A DNA stretch of 64,000 bases from positions 248,001 to 312,000 of the forward strand of contig CAWAYH010000002.1 of NCBI GenBank assembly GCA_963786195.1, given 5' to 3'. This document shows positions 10,061 to 22,172 of this stretch, piece after piece (position 1 is the first letter of the stretch; each line of letters starts with the position of its first letter). The notes under the pieces are model-generated. The model saw nothing but the letters and a program-made list of their open reading frames with translations. It did no database searches and was not told where the DNA came from. The DNA comes from CAWAYH01 sp963786195. GTDB taxonomy: Bacteria > Acidobacteriota > Vicinamibacteria > Vicinamibacterales > 2-12-FULL-66-21. The translations under genes and the position numbers were made by a program.

Positions 10061-10240
10061 ATGCCTGCACCGGACCACGAGAAGGAGCCACGAGACCACG
10101 AAATACCGGACGAAGCGCCCGAGACCCCGACGGTTGACCCCAAACCCGCGCCCGTCCAGGATCCCCCGGCGGAACCCAAGCAGGCCCCATATGTGGTACA
10201 CAGGGGCGGGCGTTACCCACGAGAGTTAAACCATGACTGA
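10061..10240 (+). CDS. Small acidic proline-rich protein, overlapping the KGG gene
   Basis: An ORF of 59 codons starting MPAPDHEKEPRDHEIPDEAP, rich in Pro, Glu and Asp, with a basic end (HRGGRYPRELNHD). Its stop at 10238-10240 lies inside the start of the KGG gene (ATG 10233), an overlap typical of coupled genes. There is no recognisable domain and composition alone cannot prove that it is translated. Confidence 0.42.
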   Translation: MPAPDHEKEPRDHEIPDEAPETPTVDPKPAPVQDPPAEPKQAPYVVHRGGRYPRELNHD

Positions 10241-10526
10241 AGTCGAAAAAGGACGTAACGTAGGCGGAGGGCGCAAAGAGCGCCGTGGGTTTGCTTCCAT
10301 GTCGCCTGAGAAGCAGCGTGAAATTGCGAGCAAGGGCGGCCGCGCCGCCCATCAGAAGGGCACCGCGCACGAGTGGACTTCTGAGGAAGCTCGATCCGCG
10401 GGACGTAAGGGCGGACAAATCAGTCGCGGTGGCCGCGGACGACTCGTCGAGCCGTTCCCGACCGACCAGCAGTCGCCGGCTGACGAAACGTCGCTCGATC
10501 AGGACGGATTCGACAGCCGTCAGTAG
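10233..10526 (+). CDS. KGG-motif stress-induced protein (YciG/Con-10 type)
   Basis: A 97-residue basic protein with two KGG repeats: FASMSPEKQREIASKGGRAA and WTSEEARSAGRKGGQISRG. This short disordered motif is found in general-stress proteins such as E. coli YciG and fungal conidiation protein 10. Molecular function is unknown. The last 30 residues are acidic and hydrophilic. It precedes the OmpA-like gene in the same direction. Confidence 0.85.
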   Translation: MTEVEKGRNVGGGRKERRGFASMSPEKQREIASKGGRAAHQKGTAHEWTSEEARSAGRKGGQISRGGRGRLVEPFPTDQQSPADETSLDQDGFDSRQ

Positions 10527-10549
10527 AGTAGTTACGGAGGCGTGTGCGT

Positions 10550-12289
10550 ATGTTGAAACGAGTTGCGATGGCGTTGGCAGTGGTGGCCGCGAGTGCCGCG
10601 ACCGCTTTTGCCCAGTCCAACGGCTCCACGCAGCCGCAAGCTCAGTCCCAGCAACCGCCGCCCGCGGCGGTCGCGCAGCCAGGCGATCTTCGCCCGGCGA
10701 CGACGACCTTCATGGGCGACACAGGCTTGTGGTTCGTGCCAACCGGGGAAGTCCTGCCACACAAACGGTGGTCGGTCAGTGGCGTATCGCGTGAACTTCG
10801 ACTACCAGCAGGGGTTCACGGACGTAGCCAACTGGCCGGTCACGTTCGGCGTTGGTATCAAGGATCGCGCTGAGTTCTTCGGCGCCTGGACGCTGATCCG
10901 CCGGATCGATCGCGACTCGCGGCCGATCTTCCGACCTCTCGACAGCGCGTCGGGAGGGCTCATCAACGACTATCCATTCGTGAAGCAGGGTTGGTCGGAC
11001 AATCAGCTCGGGGACTTCTGGCTCGGCGGCAAGATCAACCTGATGACCGAGTGGAGGCAGAAGCCCCTGGCGGTGGCCCTCCGCGCGATGGTCAAGCTCC
11101 CGACCGCCAAGGATGACGAAGAGGGCGTCGGCACCGGCAAGGCGGACTGGGTGTTCGACGGCATCCTCAGCAAGGAAGTCAACCAGCGCGTCGAGGTGTC
11201 CGGCTACGGCGGTTTCATCATCCGCGGCGATCCGGACGGCGTCAAGCTGTCGGACGGGTTCCGCTACGGCTTCGGCGCGGGCTTTCCGACGCGTCACAGC
11301 CTGCGCGTGACGGCGGAGCTCCACGGCGAGTCGCAGTTCGACGACGTCCTGATCGATGTGACGCCGACCCAATTCGCCAACTCCGAGGACCTCTCGTTCC
11401 CGCCGATCATTTCCGAGAAGGACAGTTTCGCCAACTTCACGATCGGGCTGACGTGGCTGGCCAAGAACGGCTTCTTTGCCGGCGTCGGCGCGAACTGGCG
11501 CTTCAGACTACAGCGGTCGCAGCGACTTCGGTCCGTTCGACGACGACGAGCGGTGACACGTTTGGTTTCCAGGCCCGGATTGGTTACCACCCCGGCGTGC
11601 GGTACTACGTGCCGCCGCCACCGCCGCCACCACCACCGCCGCCGCCGCCGCCACCAGCGAAGGCTGAGCACGTGCTGACGGTGAGGGCCGCCTGCAACCC
11701 GTGCACGGTCGAGATCGGCAAGCAGTCGACGGTGACTGCGACGCCGCAGAGCTCGATCGGCTGCTCGGTGACCTTCTCGTGGGGCGCGCCCACGGGCACC
11801 TTCACGGATCGGACCGCACGGTCGACACCGTGGACCGCTCCGATGCAGGAGGGCACGGTGCCGGTGACGGTGACCGTGACCTGTCCGCAGGATGGAAAGA
11901 CCGCGAGCGATACGGTCAACATCCAGGTCATACGGCCAGCACAGAAGGAAATCGTCTTCGAAGACGTGCACTTCGACTTCGACCGCTACTCGTTGCGGCC
12001 GGAAGCGACGCGCGCGCTCGACGAGGCGGTGAAGTCGCTCCAGCAGAATCCGGAGCTCCGGATTCAGGTCGAGGGTCACACCTGCAACATCGGCACGGCC
12101 GAGTACAACCTGGCGCTGGGCGATCGCCGCGCGAATTCGGTGCGCGATTACCTCACGAGCCGGGGCATCGCGGCGGATCGGTTGCAGACGGTGAGCTACG
12201 GTGAGGAGCGTCCGAAGCACGACAACGCCCGCGAGGAAACGCGTCGTCTCAACCGCCGCGCGGCCATGGTCGTTCGCGTGACGCGCTGA
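10550..12289 (+). CDS. OmpA-like outer-membrane protein with Ig-like insert (frameshifted)
   Basis: The ATG at 10550 is preceded by GGAGG at 10536-10540 and starts a signal peptide (MLKRVAMALAVVAASAATAF). A beta-barrel region of about 300 residues follows (RVNFDYQQGFTDVANWPVTF, KINLMTEWRQKPLAVALRAM). Then come a run of prolines, an Ig-like segment (CNPCTVEIGKQSTVTATPQS) and a C-terminal OmpA peptidoglycan-binding domain (FEDVHFDFDRYSLRPEA, VEGHTCNIGTAEYNLALGDR). The OmpA domain anchors the outer membrane to the cell wall through diaminopimelate. Frame shifts are needed near 10785 and twice between about 11505 and 11555, with recognisable protein continuing on both sides each time, so indel errors are likely. 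Confidence 0.85.
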
Positions 12290-12310
12290 CCGTCAGAGAG
12301 TCGCACGTAG

Positions 12311-12330
12311 TGGCCGGCTTCAGCCGGCCA
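12311..12330. terminator. Perfect hairpin after the OmpA-like gene
   Basis: TGGCCGGCT-tc-AGCCGGCCA, a 9-bp perfect stem with a 2-base loop, 22 bp after the stop codon. No T-tract follows, so it is terminator-like or a REP-type element rather than a classical rho-independent terminator. Confidence 0.45.
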
Positions 12331-12351
12331 GTACGAGGTCAGCGGTAGTAA

Positions 12352-12597
12352 ATGATGGCAGGGGGCCCTTCCGGGCCTTCTGCCATCTCGTGTTTAGAGG
12401 CGACACCTATCCGCTTCGTCACCGCATATCTCATCGGTTACTACCTTCTCATCATCGGAGCGCTGTACGCGTTGTGGTACGGCGGTGTCCTGTACCGCGT
12501 CTCGCCGCTCCTGATCCTGAGTGCGCTGGTCGTGGCCGCCGGTCTCGGCGTCATCCTGTGGTTCGCGACGCGCAAGCCCCGCATTACGCCTGAATAG
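12352..12597 (+). CDS. Small two-helix membrane protein
   Basis: The ORF of 81 codons has two clear hydrophobic helices (TAYLIGYYLLIIGALYALWY and SPLLILSALVVAAGLGVILW) joined by a short loop and ending RKPRITPE. The membrane part is convincing. The start is not: the only in-frame ATGs (12352, 12355) lie in a strong hairpin (12355-12386) that would mask them, and no other standard start is seen before the first helix. No family is recognised. Confidence 0.45.
   Translation: MMAGGPSGPSAISCLEATPIRFVTAYLIGYYLLIIGALYALWYGGVLYRVSPLLILSALVVAAGLGVILWFATRKPRITPE
12355..12386. terminator. Strong 14-bp stem-loop
   Basis: ATGGCAG pairs with CTGCCAT and the inner GGCCC with GGGCC, joined by two G-U pairs, giving a continuous 14-bp stem closed by a TTCC loop. 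Together with the hairpin at 12311-12330 it probably ends transcription of the OmpA-like gene, or regulates the small membrane ORF whose start it contains. Confidence 0.45.
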
Positions 12598-12652
12598 GCC
12601 GTTCGAATCTCCGATTCGGTGGCACATCTTGTGATTACATAGGTCCGGATCT

Positions 12653-14560
12653 ATGGGCTCCCGACTGGCTCGCGTTGCCGGTGGTCTTCCTGCTGGGCGT
12701 CGTGGCGTCCGCGTGCAAGGAGGACGGCCAGGGCATCCTCGTCAAGGGATTGTCGTTCGAGGGTGTCAAAGCGGTGTCCGACAAGCAGCTCAAGTCGGTC
12801 CTGTCCACGGCGGCGAGCGAAAAGCTGCCCTGGGGCGAGAAGCGTTATTTCAGCCGCGAGGAGTTCGAGGCCGATCTGAAGCGGATCGAAGCGGTACTAC
12901 TCGGACAGCGGGTATCCGGCCGCGAAGGTCACCGCTTTCGACGTCAAGGAAAGTGACGACAAGAAATCGGTCAAGATCCTCGTGAAGATCTCGGAGGGGG
13001 AGCCCATCCGCGTCGACCGGATTACCTTCAACGGATTCGGCGTCCTTCCAGAGAAGCATCGGCAGGAGTTGGTGGCGAAGCTCCCGCTCGCCGAAGGCCA
13101 ACCGCTGGACCGCACGGTCCTGCAGGCCAGCCGAGAAGCCGCGCTCGATGAATTGAGGGATCACGGATATCCGTACGCCAGCGTGCGGATCATCGAGGAG
13201 GTCGGTGAGCGACCACGTTCGCGCGCCTTGACGTTCGATGCGGACGCCGGCCCGGCGGCGTACTTCGGGCCCGTCGAAGTCGAGCGGCAACTCGAGCGTG
13301 AGCGATGACGTCCTGCGACGACGGCTCACGTTCCGGCCCGGGGAGATCTACCAGCAGAGCAAGCTGCGCGAAAGCCAGCGACGGCTGTATCAGCTCGAGC
13401 TGTTCGAGTTCGTGAACGTCGAATCGCGCCGGCTCGACGCGCGCCCGGCGGAGATCCCGACGCGCGTGACGGTGACCGAGGGCAAGCATCGCAAGGTGGA
13501 TTTCGGTGTCGGCTACGGCAGCGAGGAGAAGGCGCGCGCCGAGATCGACTGGCGGCACGTCAACTTCTTCGGCGGCGCGCGGACCGCGACGGTCCATGGC
13601 CGATGGTCGTCACTCGATCGCGGCGTGCGCCTGAGCCTGCGGCAGCCGGACCTCTTCGGATCGCTCAACACGCTGAACCTCACGGGGCAGGTCTGGCACA
13701 CGGACGAGCCCGCCTTCGTGCTCGATACGCTCGGCGGCCGCGTCACCTTCACGCGGGATTTCTCGCAGTCCGGCGGTCCCGTGCTCGGCACGCGGCCGAC
13801 GACGTCGATCTCCTTGACCTACGCCAACGAGTGGGAGGACTACTCGATCTCGAGCGAAGCGCTCAACGATCCGACGTTCCGCGACGATCTGATCTCGCTC
13901 GGTCTCGATCCGCGCTTCGGCACGGGCGGAGGGCAGCTCTCCGCGCTCATGTTCGACGCCGGCCGCAATACCACCGCGAACCTGCTCGACGCGCGGAAGG
14001 GCAACGTCGCCATCGTGCACGTGGAACGGGCTGGCGGCTGGCTGCAGGGCGACTGGACGTATACCGAGCTGACCGCGGAGGGACGTTATTACCACAGCTT
14101 CGGCGATCGCGCGGTGCTCGCCGTGCGCGCGCGCGCCGGCTCGATCGACGCGGCCGGTGTGGCTGAAGTCAACGTGCCGTTCTTCAAGCGATACTTCCTC
14201 GGCGGCGCGACGACGCTGCGCGGCTGGGGCCGGTTCGAGGTCGCGCCGCTGGGCCTGACCAACCAGCCGATCGGCGGGTTCACCTTCACCAACTTCTCGG
14301 CCGAGCTGCGCGTGCCGATCGTCGGCAACTTCGGCGGCGTCCTGTTTTTGGACGGCGGCAACGTGTGGCGGGGATCGTGGGACATCAACCTGGACGACCT
14401 GCGGTATGACATCGGCCCGGGGATTCGGTACAACACGCCGATCGGCCCGCTGCGCGTGGACGTCGGCTTCCAGCTCAATCAGATCCCGGGGCTGATCATC
14501 GACGGCGAGCCGGAGAAGAGGCATTTTCGCGTGCACTTCAGTATTGGACATGCGTTTTAA
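12653..14560 (+). CDS. tamA: TamA/BamA-family outer-membrane assembly protein (three frameshifts)
   Basis: After correcting slips near 12670, 12892 and 13285 the product has a short signal region ending VVASAC, three POTRA-like domains (GLSFEGVKAVSDKQLKSVLS; ITFNGFGVLPEKHRQELVAK; SVSDDVLRRRLTFRPGEIYQ) and a C-terminal 16-strand barrel of the Omp85 class. The barrel contains the usual FFKRYFLGGATTLRGWGR loop and ends in an aromatic-rich strand with terminal Phe (SIGHAF). Length is about 635 residues. It sits just before tamB, and that neighbourhood favours TamA (translocation and assembly module) over the essential BamA. The protein inserts in the outer membrane and works with TamB, which spans the periplasm. 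Confidence 0.85.
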
Positions 14561-14662
14561 GATTGCGGACTGCGGAGCGCGGACTGCTGACTGGATTGGG
14601 GATTGCGGATCGGCCTTTGCCAATCGGCAATCTCGCCGGCACGCAATTTCCTGACTTAGCGC

Positions 14663-17600
14663 ATGCGTCGCCTTTTGCAGCTCGCGGCGTTCGCAGGAAC
14701 ACTGGCCGTCGGGCTGCTGTGTATCGGGCTGATCGTGTCGCAGACCGGTTGGTTCCGTGACTGGCTGCGCCGCTACGCGATTCGCGAAGCCGGGCTGTAC
14801 CTGAACGGCGATCTCACGGTCGGCCGGCTGGAGGGCAACCTCTTTTACGGCATCCAGCTCGCCGACGTCGCCTCAGCGTCGGCGGAGATCGCGTCATCTC
14901 CCTCGATTCGGTCGGGATCGACTACAACGTCGCTGACCTCGTGTCGACCGGCATCGTGCTGGATGCCATCGCGATCCGCCATCCCGTCATGCGCCTCGAA
15001 CGGGACGTCGAAGGCTGGAACGTCGGACGGCTGCTCAAGCAGCAGCGCCGTGAGGCCGATCGACGCGGGCCGGCGCGGTCCGTGACGCTCCCGTCGATCG
15101 AGATCACGGGTGGACAGGTCTTCATCGACGACAGGGTTCGCTCGAACGCCTATCGCCTGCCGGAACGCGTCGACGACCTCAATCTGAAAGCCAGCTTCGA
15201 GTACGAACCGGTTCACTACAGCGCCACGCTCGATCGTCTCAGCTTCCGCGCGAGCCGGCCCGACCTCGCGATGCACGAGCTGAAGGGCAAGATCGCGGTC
15301 CGCGACGACAATCTGTACCTGGACCAGGTGTCGATGCGGACGAACGAGACGTCGTCCACCGTCGATGGGGTGGTCGAGCAGTACCTGCGCGCGCGAGTCC
15401 TCAAGCTGAAAGCGACAGGTAAGGTGTCGTTGCCCGAGATCGGGCAGTTCGTCCAGTCGCTCTCCGGATACCCGCTGCATCCCACGATTGACATCGGCGC
15501 CAACGGTCCAGCCGATCGGCTCGCGCTCGGCCTCGATATCACGTCCGAGGCCGGCAGCGTTCGAGGCGACGTGGTCGCCGATCTTCGGACCCCGGACTTC
15601 GGCGTCAAGGGCGACGTCGACGTGAATCGTCTGAATCTCGCGCCGATTCTGAAGATGCCTGCGCAGCAGAGCGACATCACCGGTCGCGCGCACCTCGATC
15701 TGGCGATTGCCCCGGAGGGCGCGTCTCACCGGCCGTTCTTCGCCCGGCTCCGCGGCGCGTATCGATTTCAAGGTCCGCGCGTTCACGCGTCGGGCTACGC
15801 GGCGGAGAACGTCAAGGTCGCCGGCCGCCTCGAAGACGGCCGCGTCATCGTCGACGGCCTCGGCCACGCCTATGGCGCGTCAGCGACTGCGAAGGGATCG
15901 ATCGTCACGCCGGCATCGGGCCGCCCGTTTGCGCTTGATCTGCAGGGGCGCGCGGACCGCGTGAACCTCCGGGAATTACCGGCATCGCTGAAGTTGCCCG
16001 TGTTGACGACGAATCTCTCCCTGTCTGACTACCACGTCACTGCCACGACGCATACGATCGCGGCCGGTGCCGCTCTCAACGAATCCGAGGTCGAGGGCGC
16101 CACCGTGTCAGCCGGGACGGTCGGGACGATCGACGTGACGCCCGGTGAACTCTCCTACAGTGCGAACGGCGCCATGACGTCGGCCAACCTGCGGCGGATC
16201 GGGCAGGCGCTGGGGATCGCCACGCTCGATACCCCGACGTACGAAACGCTCATCAACGGCCAGTTCAACGTGACCGGCCGGCAGCCACGGTTTCCCGTCG
16301 TCCCGCGAGCGGTGGTGGTGCAGACGCCGCCGTTGCTCGACGTGATGATGCTCGACGCGCGCGGCACGATCACCGATACCGACCTCCCTGGGTTCGGCGC
16401 GCACGTGCCGCGGATGGCCCTGGGCGTGAGCATCGCCGCCGGAACTCTCAAGGTCGACGCCGACGGCAGCTTCGACCGGCTCGATCCCGCTGTCCTGCTC
16501 GATCGGAAAGAAATCGCGGGGCGCGCCGCCGGAACGGTGAAAGGAAGCGTCGTTATCGGCAGGCTCGGCACGCCGGTGACGCTCGACACCCTTGCGGCCG
16601 ACGGCACGATCTCGCTTGCCGATTCGACGATTGGCGGTTTGCAAATCACAAGCGGCGATCTGCAGGGACAATACGCGTCGCGCGCTGGAACCATCACCCG
16701 TCTGACGCTGACCGGCCCCGACCTCAGCGTCGAGTCATCCGGCCGTCTGGCGCTGAACAGCGGCACTCAATCAGGTCCCCAGGGCGGCGGGTCGAACCTC
16801 ACGTATCACATCGAGGCGAAGAACCTGAGCGAGCTCGCGCGGATCCTGGGGCAGGACGGCTTCAGCGGGTCAGCGATTCTCGACGGCACCGTGACGGGGA
16901 ACGGAACGCTGCTGACGACGGCCGGCAAGCTCGTCGGCAACAAAGTCGGCTACCGGGACCAGACCGCCCTGAACATGAACAGCAAGTACACGGTCACCGT
17001 ACCTGACCTGCAGTTCGCGGACGCCAGACTCGAAGCGACGACGACCGCAGCGCTTCTGACGATCGGCGGCGTCGAGGTGCAGGAGATGAACGCCACGACG
17101 ACGTATGCGAACAGAGCCCTCGACTTCACGACCGATCTCAAGGAAGGCACGAGAGAGCTGAGCGGTACCGGCAAGATCATCTTTCATCCGGACCATCAGG
17201 AAGTGCACCTGCCGGTCCTTGCGCTGCGGAGCCAGGGCATTGAGTGGCGCACCGTGCCGGGCACCGACGCCACGATTCAGTACGGCAACGGGCGTCTCGA
17301 GATGCAGGGCGTCAGGCTGGCGAACGGCGATCAGGAACTTCAGGTCGCGGGCCCGCTCGCCTTGCAGGGCCAGAAAACCAGCGGCTCGCTGGACGTCGTG
17401 GCACGCAATGTCGATCTGGCGCAGCTCGACACCCTCCTGCTGACGAACCATGGCCTGTCGGGCCGGATCAACGCGAATGCAAAGATCACGGGAACGGTGG
17501 ACGCTCCGACGGTCGACGGCCATGCCGAGGTCCAGAATGGTGGCTTCCGGGACTATCGCTACCAGTCGCTCGTGGCGGACGTCGACTATACGGGCAATCG

Positions 17601-19213
17601 CGTCGGCATCGATGCCCGGCTGCAGCAGTCGGCGACGGAGTTCATCACGGCGCGCGGCTCGGTTCCGCGTACGCTGTTCCGGCCGGCCGGAGGCGAGCAC
17701 GTCGCTGGCAGCGCCGACGACCAGATCGATCTGCGCGTGCAATCGAACGCGCTGGGCCTCGGCTTCGTGCAGGGGCTGACCACGCTCGTCACCAACGTGA
17801 GCGGCACGATACAGGCCGACCTCGCGGTCACAGGGTCGGGGCTGGATCCGCACGTCGCGGGCACGATCGACATCAAGGGCGGCGCGTTTAGCGGTGCCGA
17901 GAGTCGGCGTGTCTTACACCGGCCTCGATACGCGGATCGACCTGACGCCCGACGCCGTTCACCTGCAGAGCTTCCGCCTGCTGGACGAACACGGCGCGTC
18001 GCTCACGATCTCCGGCGATCTCGGCGTGCACGAGCGTCAGGTCGGCGCGATCAACATCACCGCCCAGTCGGACGACTTCGAGATCATGGACAACGAGCTG
18101 GGCCGCGTCGCGGCCGACTCGCTGCTGGTGCTGACAGGTGAGCTCCGCCGTCCGCGAGTCGTCGGAGACATTCGCCTGGATTCGGGCCGCCTCGAACTCG
18201 ATCGCATTCTCCAGCTGTTCTACGACCCCTATTCGGTCGAGGCGATTCCCGATGAAGAACCCGTTCAGCGGGTCATCTCAGCGACGGGGAGCGCGCAGGA
18301 GACCACGAGGGCCGCGCTCAATCAGGCGCAGCAGGGCCTGGCGCCGGTACCGGAGCTGCCTGCTGCACCGCGCAAGGTGAGCGGGGCCTCAGCGCTGAGG
18401 GACCCGTTGTCGGTCGACGTGCAGGTGCACATTCCCGACAATCTGATCGTCCGCGGCCGCAGGCTGCGGCCGGGCGGACCGACAGGAAGCTCGCTCGGGG
18501 ACATCAACGTCACGGTCGGCGGCGACGTCCGCGTGCGCAAGGACGAAGGCGGGCCGTTCACGTTCATCGGACCGATTCGCACGGTGCGCGGGACCTATCA
18601 GTTCCAGGGACGTCAGTTCGAGATCGTTCGCGACGGCACGATCCGCTTCCTCGGGCAGTCGCCGCCCGACCCGCTCATCGATGTGGCGGCATCGCGGACG
18701 GTTCCCGGAACCGGCGTGGAGGCGCGCGTGCGCATCACCGGCAGCGTCAAGCGACCGGAGCTCACGCTCAGCAGCACCCCGCCGCTCGACGAGTCGGACA
18801 TCCTTTCGCTGATCGTCTTCAACCGAACGGTCAACGATCTCGGGACCGGCGAGCGCGCCGCGCTGGCGTCGACGGCGGGGGGCATCGCCACGGGCTTCCT
18901 CGTGGATCCCCTGACGCAATCGATCGGTAAGGCGCTCGATCTGGATATCTTCGAGATCACGACGACAGCCGACGAAGGGGACCTCGGGGCCGGCATCACC
19001 ATCGGCAAGCAGGTCTGGGATCGCGCGTTCCTGAAGATGCGCCAGCAGTTCGGCGAGCGGAACTGGACCGAGTTCCTGATCGAGTACCAGCTCGCCTCCT
19101 TTCTCAGCATGCACGGATCGTTCGCGCCCGAAACGAGCGGATCCGCCAACCGCCTCACGCAGCGCCGAATCGAGAAGGTCGGCGTCGATATGATCTTCTT
19201 CTTTAGCTACTGA
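14663..19213 (+). CDS. tamB: Translocation and assembly module protein TamB (two frameshifts)
   Basis: About 1,516 residues: an N-terminal signal anchor (LAAFAGTLAVGLLCIGLIVS), a very long repetitive beta-rich body typical of AsmA-like/TamB bridge proteins, and the conserved C-terminal DUF490 domain (LIVFNRTVNDLGTGERAALA, DLGAGITIGKQVWDRAFLKM, terminal FFFSY). TamB spans the periplasm as a lipid-conducting groove and docks on TamA. Slips are needed near 14875 and 17893, and the protein pattern continues across both. The 102-bp gap after tamA contains an imperfect palindrome but no clear terminator, consistent with cotranscription. Confidence 0.9.
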
Positions 19214-19217
19214 GAAC

Positions 19218-19288
19218 GTGCTGAAGGTGCTGAAGGTGCTGAAGGTGCTGAAGGTGCTGGAGGTGCTCACGGTGCTGAAGGTGCTAAG
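19218..19288. repeat. 9-bp tandem array GTGCTGAAG
   Basis: About eight copies of GTGCTGAAG, four of them perfect and the rest with one to three changes or truncated, starting 4 bp after the tamB stop. The same motif occurs in inverted orientation at 22754-22800, on the far side of the PadR-permease cassette. Confidence 0.85.
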
Positions 19289-19558
19289 AGCCTGTAACAA
19301 AACCCAGACCGCCGGTCGAAGAGCGCGTTCGGCGCGCGTGTCCTCGGGCGGATAGGTGAACACTGGCCGACTTTACGTTACTGATTCCGACCGCGTGTCG
19401 CGATCCCTGCTGCAGGACCAAGCTGCGTTCAAACGTGTGCTTCGCGACGATGTCGCGCGACCGCGCCCGTCTTAAATCATCAGAGCCATTCATCGCCAGA
19501 TCTGAGCCCTTCACACACTCCATCGGCGAGCCACTCGATCGGCGCGGCGGGCTCTCGT

Positions 19559-22172
19559 TCAGTCGATCCGAAGCGCGTCGACCGGCTGAATCGAGGCCGC
19601 TCGGTTCGCCGGAATCGCGGCGGACATCATCGCAGCGACAAACAGCACCAGGCTGACGGCGACGAGCACGACCGGATCGTTCAGATTGCCGATCGACCAC
19701 TGAGCTACAACCTTGTTCAGCCCCACGCTCAATGCGAGACCAGCGAAGAGGCCCGCGACGATGGCTAAGACCGCCGGCTGCACCGCAGCGTTTACGATGC
19801 GCCCGCGACCGGCACCGAGCGCCATACGGATGCCAAATTCTTTGAACCGGCACGACACCGAGTACGACACGACACTGTAGAGCCCGACTACTGCGAGCAT
19901 CAGCGCACACACCGCGAAGCCGAGCAACAGCAACGTCACAAACCGCTCACGGGCCCAGCCCGCGCGTGCCAGCGCGCCTTCGGCTGTGTAGACGCTTACG
20001 GGTTGATTGGGATCGACGGTACGCACGGCTTCCCGAATCGAACGGGTCATCGCAAGTGGGTCGCGACTCGTCCGCAGGATCACATTCAGGGAATCGCTCA
20101 ACATGAGCGTGTACGGCACGTAGATCGACGGTGCCGGCGGCTCATGGAGACCGACATTGGGTGTGTCGCCCACGACACCGACTATTTCGAACCAGCCGTC
20201 ACTGCCGGGCGCCGCCAGCCTGTATGGGTTGGGTGGCTTGATGTAATCGGGCATTCGGACGCGCCGTCCGATCGCGGATTCGTCAGGCCACCGCTGACGA
20301 GCCATCGTTTGATTGACGACGGCGACGTGGGGCGTTCCACCGCTCTCTGAATCTGACCACACGCGGCCTCGAATGAGCGGGATCTTCATCGTCGAGAAGT
20401 AGTCGGCACTGATCCGTTGGACAACCGGCGCTTCGTCTCCTGGCATGTCCAGGCCGGGAACTTCGACCACCGACCGTTCGCCCGACTGCGGTGGTATCCC
20501 ACTGTAGGTGGCGAGCGCGACCGACTCGACTTGGGGCACCTCTGCCATGCGATCCCGCAGGCTCTCGTAGAACGTGGCGCGGCCCGCCCATTCCCGGTAA
20601 CTGTTCTCTGGAAGGTTGATCGTCGCGACGATCACATGGTGCGGATCGTAGCCAAGCGATGTCCGGTACAGATCGATGAGCACGCGGACAGCCGCACCGG
20701 TGCCCGCGAGGAGCAGCACCGTCACCGCGACTTGAGCCGCGAGCAGGAGATGATGCGCTCGCCGGCTTTGGACGCCGGCGGTCGTCCGGACCGTCGCCGT
20801 CAGGCGCGGGCGCGAAAACGACAAGGCCGGTGACAGTCCAGAAACCAGGGCCGACGCCGTCGCAAGGCCCGCACTGAACAGCAAGACCGGTACATTGACG
20901 GGTATGGCGAGGAGGTTCCCGACCGGAACCGAACCGGGAGGCAAGAGCCTGAGCACGGCCGGCAGGCCCCAGTAGCCCAGGGCAACGCCCAGTGCGGCGC
21001 CGGCGAATGCCAGGAGCAGCGATTCCACGAGGAGCTGCCTCGTCAATCGTCCGCGACTGGCCCCGAGGGCGGCGCGCACGACGAACTCATGCGCCCGCGC
21101 GGTCCCGCGCGCCAACAGCAGGATGGACACGTTCGCGCAGGCGATCAGGAGCAGCAACATAGACGCCGCGAAGATCAACAGGAGCGTCGGCACGAAGCCG
21201 GCCGCCCACTGTGTCTCGACCAGACTTCGTACGAGCGGACGCACCTCCTTCGGAAAGCGTTGCGGCGCCTCCCTGGCGAACTCGTCGAAGAGCGGCTGAA
21301 GTCGCTGTTCGGCCATGCGTGGAGTGACGCCCCGCTTGAGACGGGCCTGGACGCCCCATGCGAAGTTCGAATCGAACGTCAGATCAAGGGGAACGAGAAT
21401 CTCCGGACCAGTGTAAAAGTACTGACGTGGCAGCACGCCAATCACGGTGTAGGGTTCGCGGTTTAAATAGAGGGTCTGCCCTACTGCCTCAGGCCGCTCG
21501 CCGAAGTGTCGCTGCCAGAACCGATAGGTGAGCACGACGACCTGTTGGGGCTGCTCGCCCGCCGGCCCGTCCGCCTCGTCAAAGACTCGTCCGAGGAGGG
21601 GCGGAACCCCGAGTACGTTCAAACCGTTTGCTGAAAAATGCTGGGTGCCGCACCGCTTCTGGGAGGCCCTGGCCGGTCAGCGTCATCTGCCAGGTGTTCG
21701 AGGCGAAGGCGCCGTCGAAGACTTCGCTGTGTTGAAGGGCGACGAGCTGTCGCGCCGTGACAAACAGACCACGCGGCTTGCCTTTGTCGTTCATGTCAAG
21801 CCTGACGATCCGATTGATGTCGGCGAACGGGAAAGGATTCAGTAGTGCCGCGTTCACGACGCTAAACGCCCCTGTAGCGGCGGCAATCCCGACTGCGAGG
21901 GAGACGACAGCCGTCGCGGCGAAACCGGGGCTCCGGCGGAAGATACGCAGCGCATAGCGGAGATCACGACGCAGATCTTCCAGCCAACGCGATACCCACA
22001 CGGCGCGCGTATCTTCCTCGATCAGCGCAGTGTTGCCGAGCGCAAGGCGCGCCTGCCGGCGTGCTTCGTCCGGTGTCATTCCACGCGCGAGGTTCTCCTC
22101 CGTCTGACGTTCTATGTGATCGCGGAGGTCGTCCGTCAGGCCATCGAGCGCTTTCCGGCCGCGGCGGGTCAT
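19559..22172 (-). CDS. MacB/FtsX-type ABC permease with N-terminal prefix domain (ADOP; one frameshift)
   Basis: About 870 residues. It starts at ATG 22172 with a permease-prefix segment (MTRRGRKALDGLTDDLRDHI, TPDEARRQARLALG). Two MacB-like periplasmic domains and FtsX-like helix sets follow, with repeats of the RRQALGASRGRL-type motif (AALGASRGRLTRQLLVESLL; RMALGAGRGRIVNAAVQ) and the C-terminal IPANRAASIQPVDALR. This duplicated architecture is the acidobacterial 'duplicated orphan permease' group, which lacks an adjacent ATPase; the transported substrate is unknown. The frame slips near 21650. Its start overlaps the padR stop by 4 bp, so the two are coupled and PadR probably controls it. Confidence 0.9.

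Noticed and set aside
19218..19288. CRISPR-like array
   Set aside because: Nine-base units without spacers are a simple tandem repeat, not CRISPR.
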